A stretch of DNA of 64,000 nt from Sphingobacterium spiritivorum ATCC 33861 (GTDB lineage Bacteria; Bacteroidota; Bacteroidia; Sphingobacteriales; Sphingobacteriaceae), in NCBI RefSeq assembly GCF_000143765.1, contig NZ_GL379771.1, positions 868,001-932,000 on the forward strand, in the 5' to 3' direction. Below, piece after piece: positions 62,603 to 64,000 of the stretch. The notes under the pieces were generated by a model. It did not search any database. It was given only the letters and a program-made list of their open reading frames with translations, and was not told the origin of the DNA. Both the position numbers and the translations under genes were made by a program. Position 1 is the first letter of the stretch. Every line of letters begins with the position of its first letter.

Positions 62603-64000
62603 TTATGCCTCCATGTATTCTTCAATAGAAGGACATGAGCAAATCAGTGTACGGTCTCCCTGAGACTCATTTACACGTCCTACAGATGGCCAGAATTTAT
62701 GTGCTTTCAGATAGTCTAACGGATATGCAGCAGTCTGACGGCTGTATGATCTTGTCCACTCATCTGCAGTCACCACAGCAGCTGTGTGTGGTGCATGTTT
62801 CAAGACATTCTCTGTCTGATCAATCTCTCCCGATTCTATTGCCGCAATTTCCTGACGGATAGCGATCAATGCATCACAGAAACGATCTAATTCTGCTTTA
62901 GATTCAGACTCTGTAGGTTCAACCATTAAGGTACCTGCCACAGGGAAAGAAACCGTTGGTGCGTGGAAACCGTAATCCATCAATCGTTTAGCGATATCAG
63001 CAACTTCCACTCCTACGTTCTTAAAGTTCCGGCAATCCAGGATCATTTCATGCGCACAGCGACCATTGATTCCGGAATATAAGACCGGATAATGGTTTTC
63101 TAATCTGGATTTGATATAGTTTGCATTCAGAATAGCTGTTTTAGTTGCATTTGTCAGACCATCTCCGCCCATCATAGCAATATAAGCATGTGAGATAACC
63201 AGAATAGATGCAGAACCAAAAGGAGCTGCTGAGACAGCATGAATACCTTCTTCACCTGAAGTTTCTACTACTTCATGGTTCGGTAAGAACGGAACCAGAT
63301 GTTTAGCGACACCTATAGGACCCATACCCGGGCCACCGCCACCATGCGGAATACAGAATGTCTTATGCAGATTCAGGTGACATACGTCAGCTCCGATATG
63401 ACCCGGACTTGTCAGGCCTACCTGTGCATTCATATTCGCCCCATCCATATATACCTGACCTCCGTTTGCGTGGATGATCTCACAGATCTCAATAATAGAT
63501 TCTTCGAATACACCGTGTGTAGATGGATAAGTAACCATCAATGAGTTCAGATTAGCCGCATGTTCCTCAGCTTTCGCTTTTAGATCAGCTACATCTATAT
63601 TACCGAAATCATCACATTTCACTACGACAACTTTCAATCCCGCCATTGATGCAGATGCTGGGTTGGTACCATGAGCAGATGCAGGAATCAAACAGATATT
63701 ACGGTTATGATCACCCCGGCTTTCATGATAAGCACGGATCACCATAAGACCGGCATATTCTCCCTGTGCTCCGGAGTTTGGTTGAAAACTCATTTTCGCA
63801 AATCCGGTTATCTCAGACAACCAGTCATTCAGTTCACCGATCAATTGCATATATCCCGAAGTCTGATCCAGCGGTGCAAACGGGTGAAGTCCGCCAAACT
63901 GTGCCCAGGTCACAGGAACCATTTCTGCTGTAGCATTCAGTTTCATGGTACATGATCCCAACGGAATCATAGAGTGACATAAGGAAAGATCCTTCGCTTC
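62603..64000 (-). CDS. gcvP: Glycine dehydrogenase (decarboxylating) GcvP, C-terminal part
   Basis: P-protein of the glycine cleavage system, a PLP enzyme that decarboxylates glycine onto the lipoyl arm of H-protein. The frame is open to the end of the window (it reads [19 protein letters not shown] across the first visible ATG at 63970), so the N-terminal half is outside. Seen: [41 protein letters not shown], the PLP lysine in [16 protein letters not shown], and [15 protein letters not shown] near the C-terminus. The terminator shows gcvP ends its transcript. Confidence 0.96.
   Translation of the reverse strand, partial: EAKDLSLCHSMIPLGSCTMKLNATAEMVPVTWAQFGGLHPFAPLDQTSGYMQLIGELNDWLSEITGFAKMSFQPNSGAQGEYAGLMVIRAYHESRGDHNRNICLIPASAHGTNPASASMAGLKVVVVKCDDFGNIDVADLKAKAEEHAANLNSLMVTYPSTHGVFEESIIEICEIIHANGGQVYMDGANMNAQVGLTSPGHIGADVCHLNLHKTFCIPHGGGGPGMGPIGVAKHLVPFLPNHEVVETSGEEGIHAVSAAPFGSASILVISHAYIAMMGGDGLTNATKTAILNANYIKSRLENHYPVLYSGINGRCAHEMILDCRNFKNVGVEVADIAKRLMDYGFHAPTVSFPVAGTLMVEPTESESKAELDRFCDALIAIRQEIAAIESGEIDQTENVLKHAPHTAAVVTADEWTRSYSRQTAAYPLDYLKAHKFWPSVGRVNESQGDRTLICSCPSIEEYMEA

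Overview
The window is chromosomal DNA from a member of the Bacteroidota, most likely a Sphingobacteriaceae (Sphingobacterium-like; the genus is inference). Support comes from several SusC/TonB-type outer-membrane barrel proteins, lipoproteins with Bacteroidota-style signal peptides, two-gene Rhs loci, a PafA-type phosphatase, little Shine-Dalgarno use, and repeated promoter elements of the form TTTG-N19-TANNTTTG. The sequence is gene-dense. No insertion sequence, prophage, CRISPR array or rRNA operon is visible. One tRNA (Glu, UUC) is present. Both ends cut genes: uvrA at the left and gcvP at the right.

Layout. 1-13.8 kb: 3' half of a uvrA gene, a PafA phosphatase, an Rrf2 regulator, two large outer-membrane barrels, murF, an SMP-30-like propeller, a LOG-family hydrolase and a PadR/PspC pair. 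14-16.3 kb: a VanZ-like protein with a tiny lipoprotein, a comF broken by one in-frame TGA, and rlmN. 16.4-25.7 kb: a secreted metalloprotease with two beta/gamma-crystallin domains, a DUF4349 lipoprotein, a luciferase-like oxidoreductase, miaE, a VirJ-like hydrolase coupled to mprF, and a glycosyltransferase. 25.8-30.2 kb: a GH2 hydrolase with an aldose epimerase, then two small genes. 30.3-33.9 kb: a ZnuD-like TonB receptor divergent from a lipoprotein, with a palindrome over the promoter. 34-38.4 kb: an operon of class I HMG-CoA reductase, CDP-alcohol transferase, CdsA-like and dolichol/phytol-kinase-like genes, divergent from its probable regulator across two operator-like repeats. 38.4-47.7 kb: a two-gene Rhs system with a glycine-rich C-terminal tip, trailed by small membrane and lipoprotein genes and a SUKH-family gene. 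48-64 kb: housekeeping genes (beta-lactamase-like hydrolase, tRNA-Glu, purD, an MG2/plug protein, a dienoyl-CoA reductase/enoyl-CoA isomerase pair, phosphosugar mutase, NUDIX, a conserved unknown, an amidase, AIM24, a lipoprotein, gcvP).

The most interesting parts are the lipid-type operon with its divergent regulator, the Rhs pair with a candidate pore-forming tip and membrane immunity protein, the mprF-virJ pair, the metal-type operator at the ZnuD-like receptor, and the repeated placement of the -7 box only 4-7 bases before a start codon, which predicts leaderless mRNAs. All family calls come from reading motifs by eye; no database search was run.
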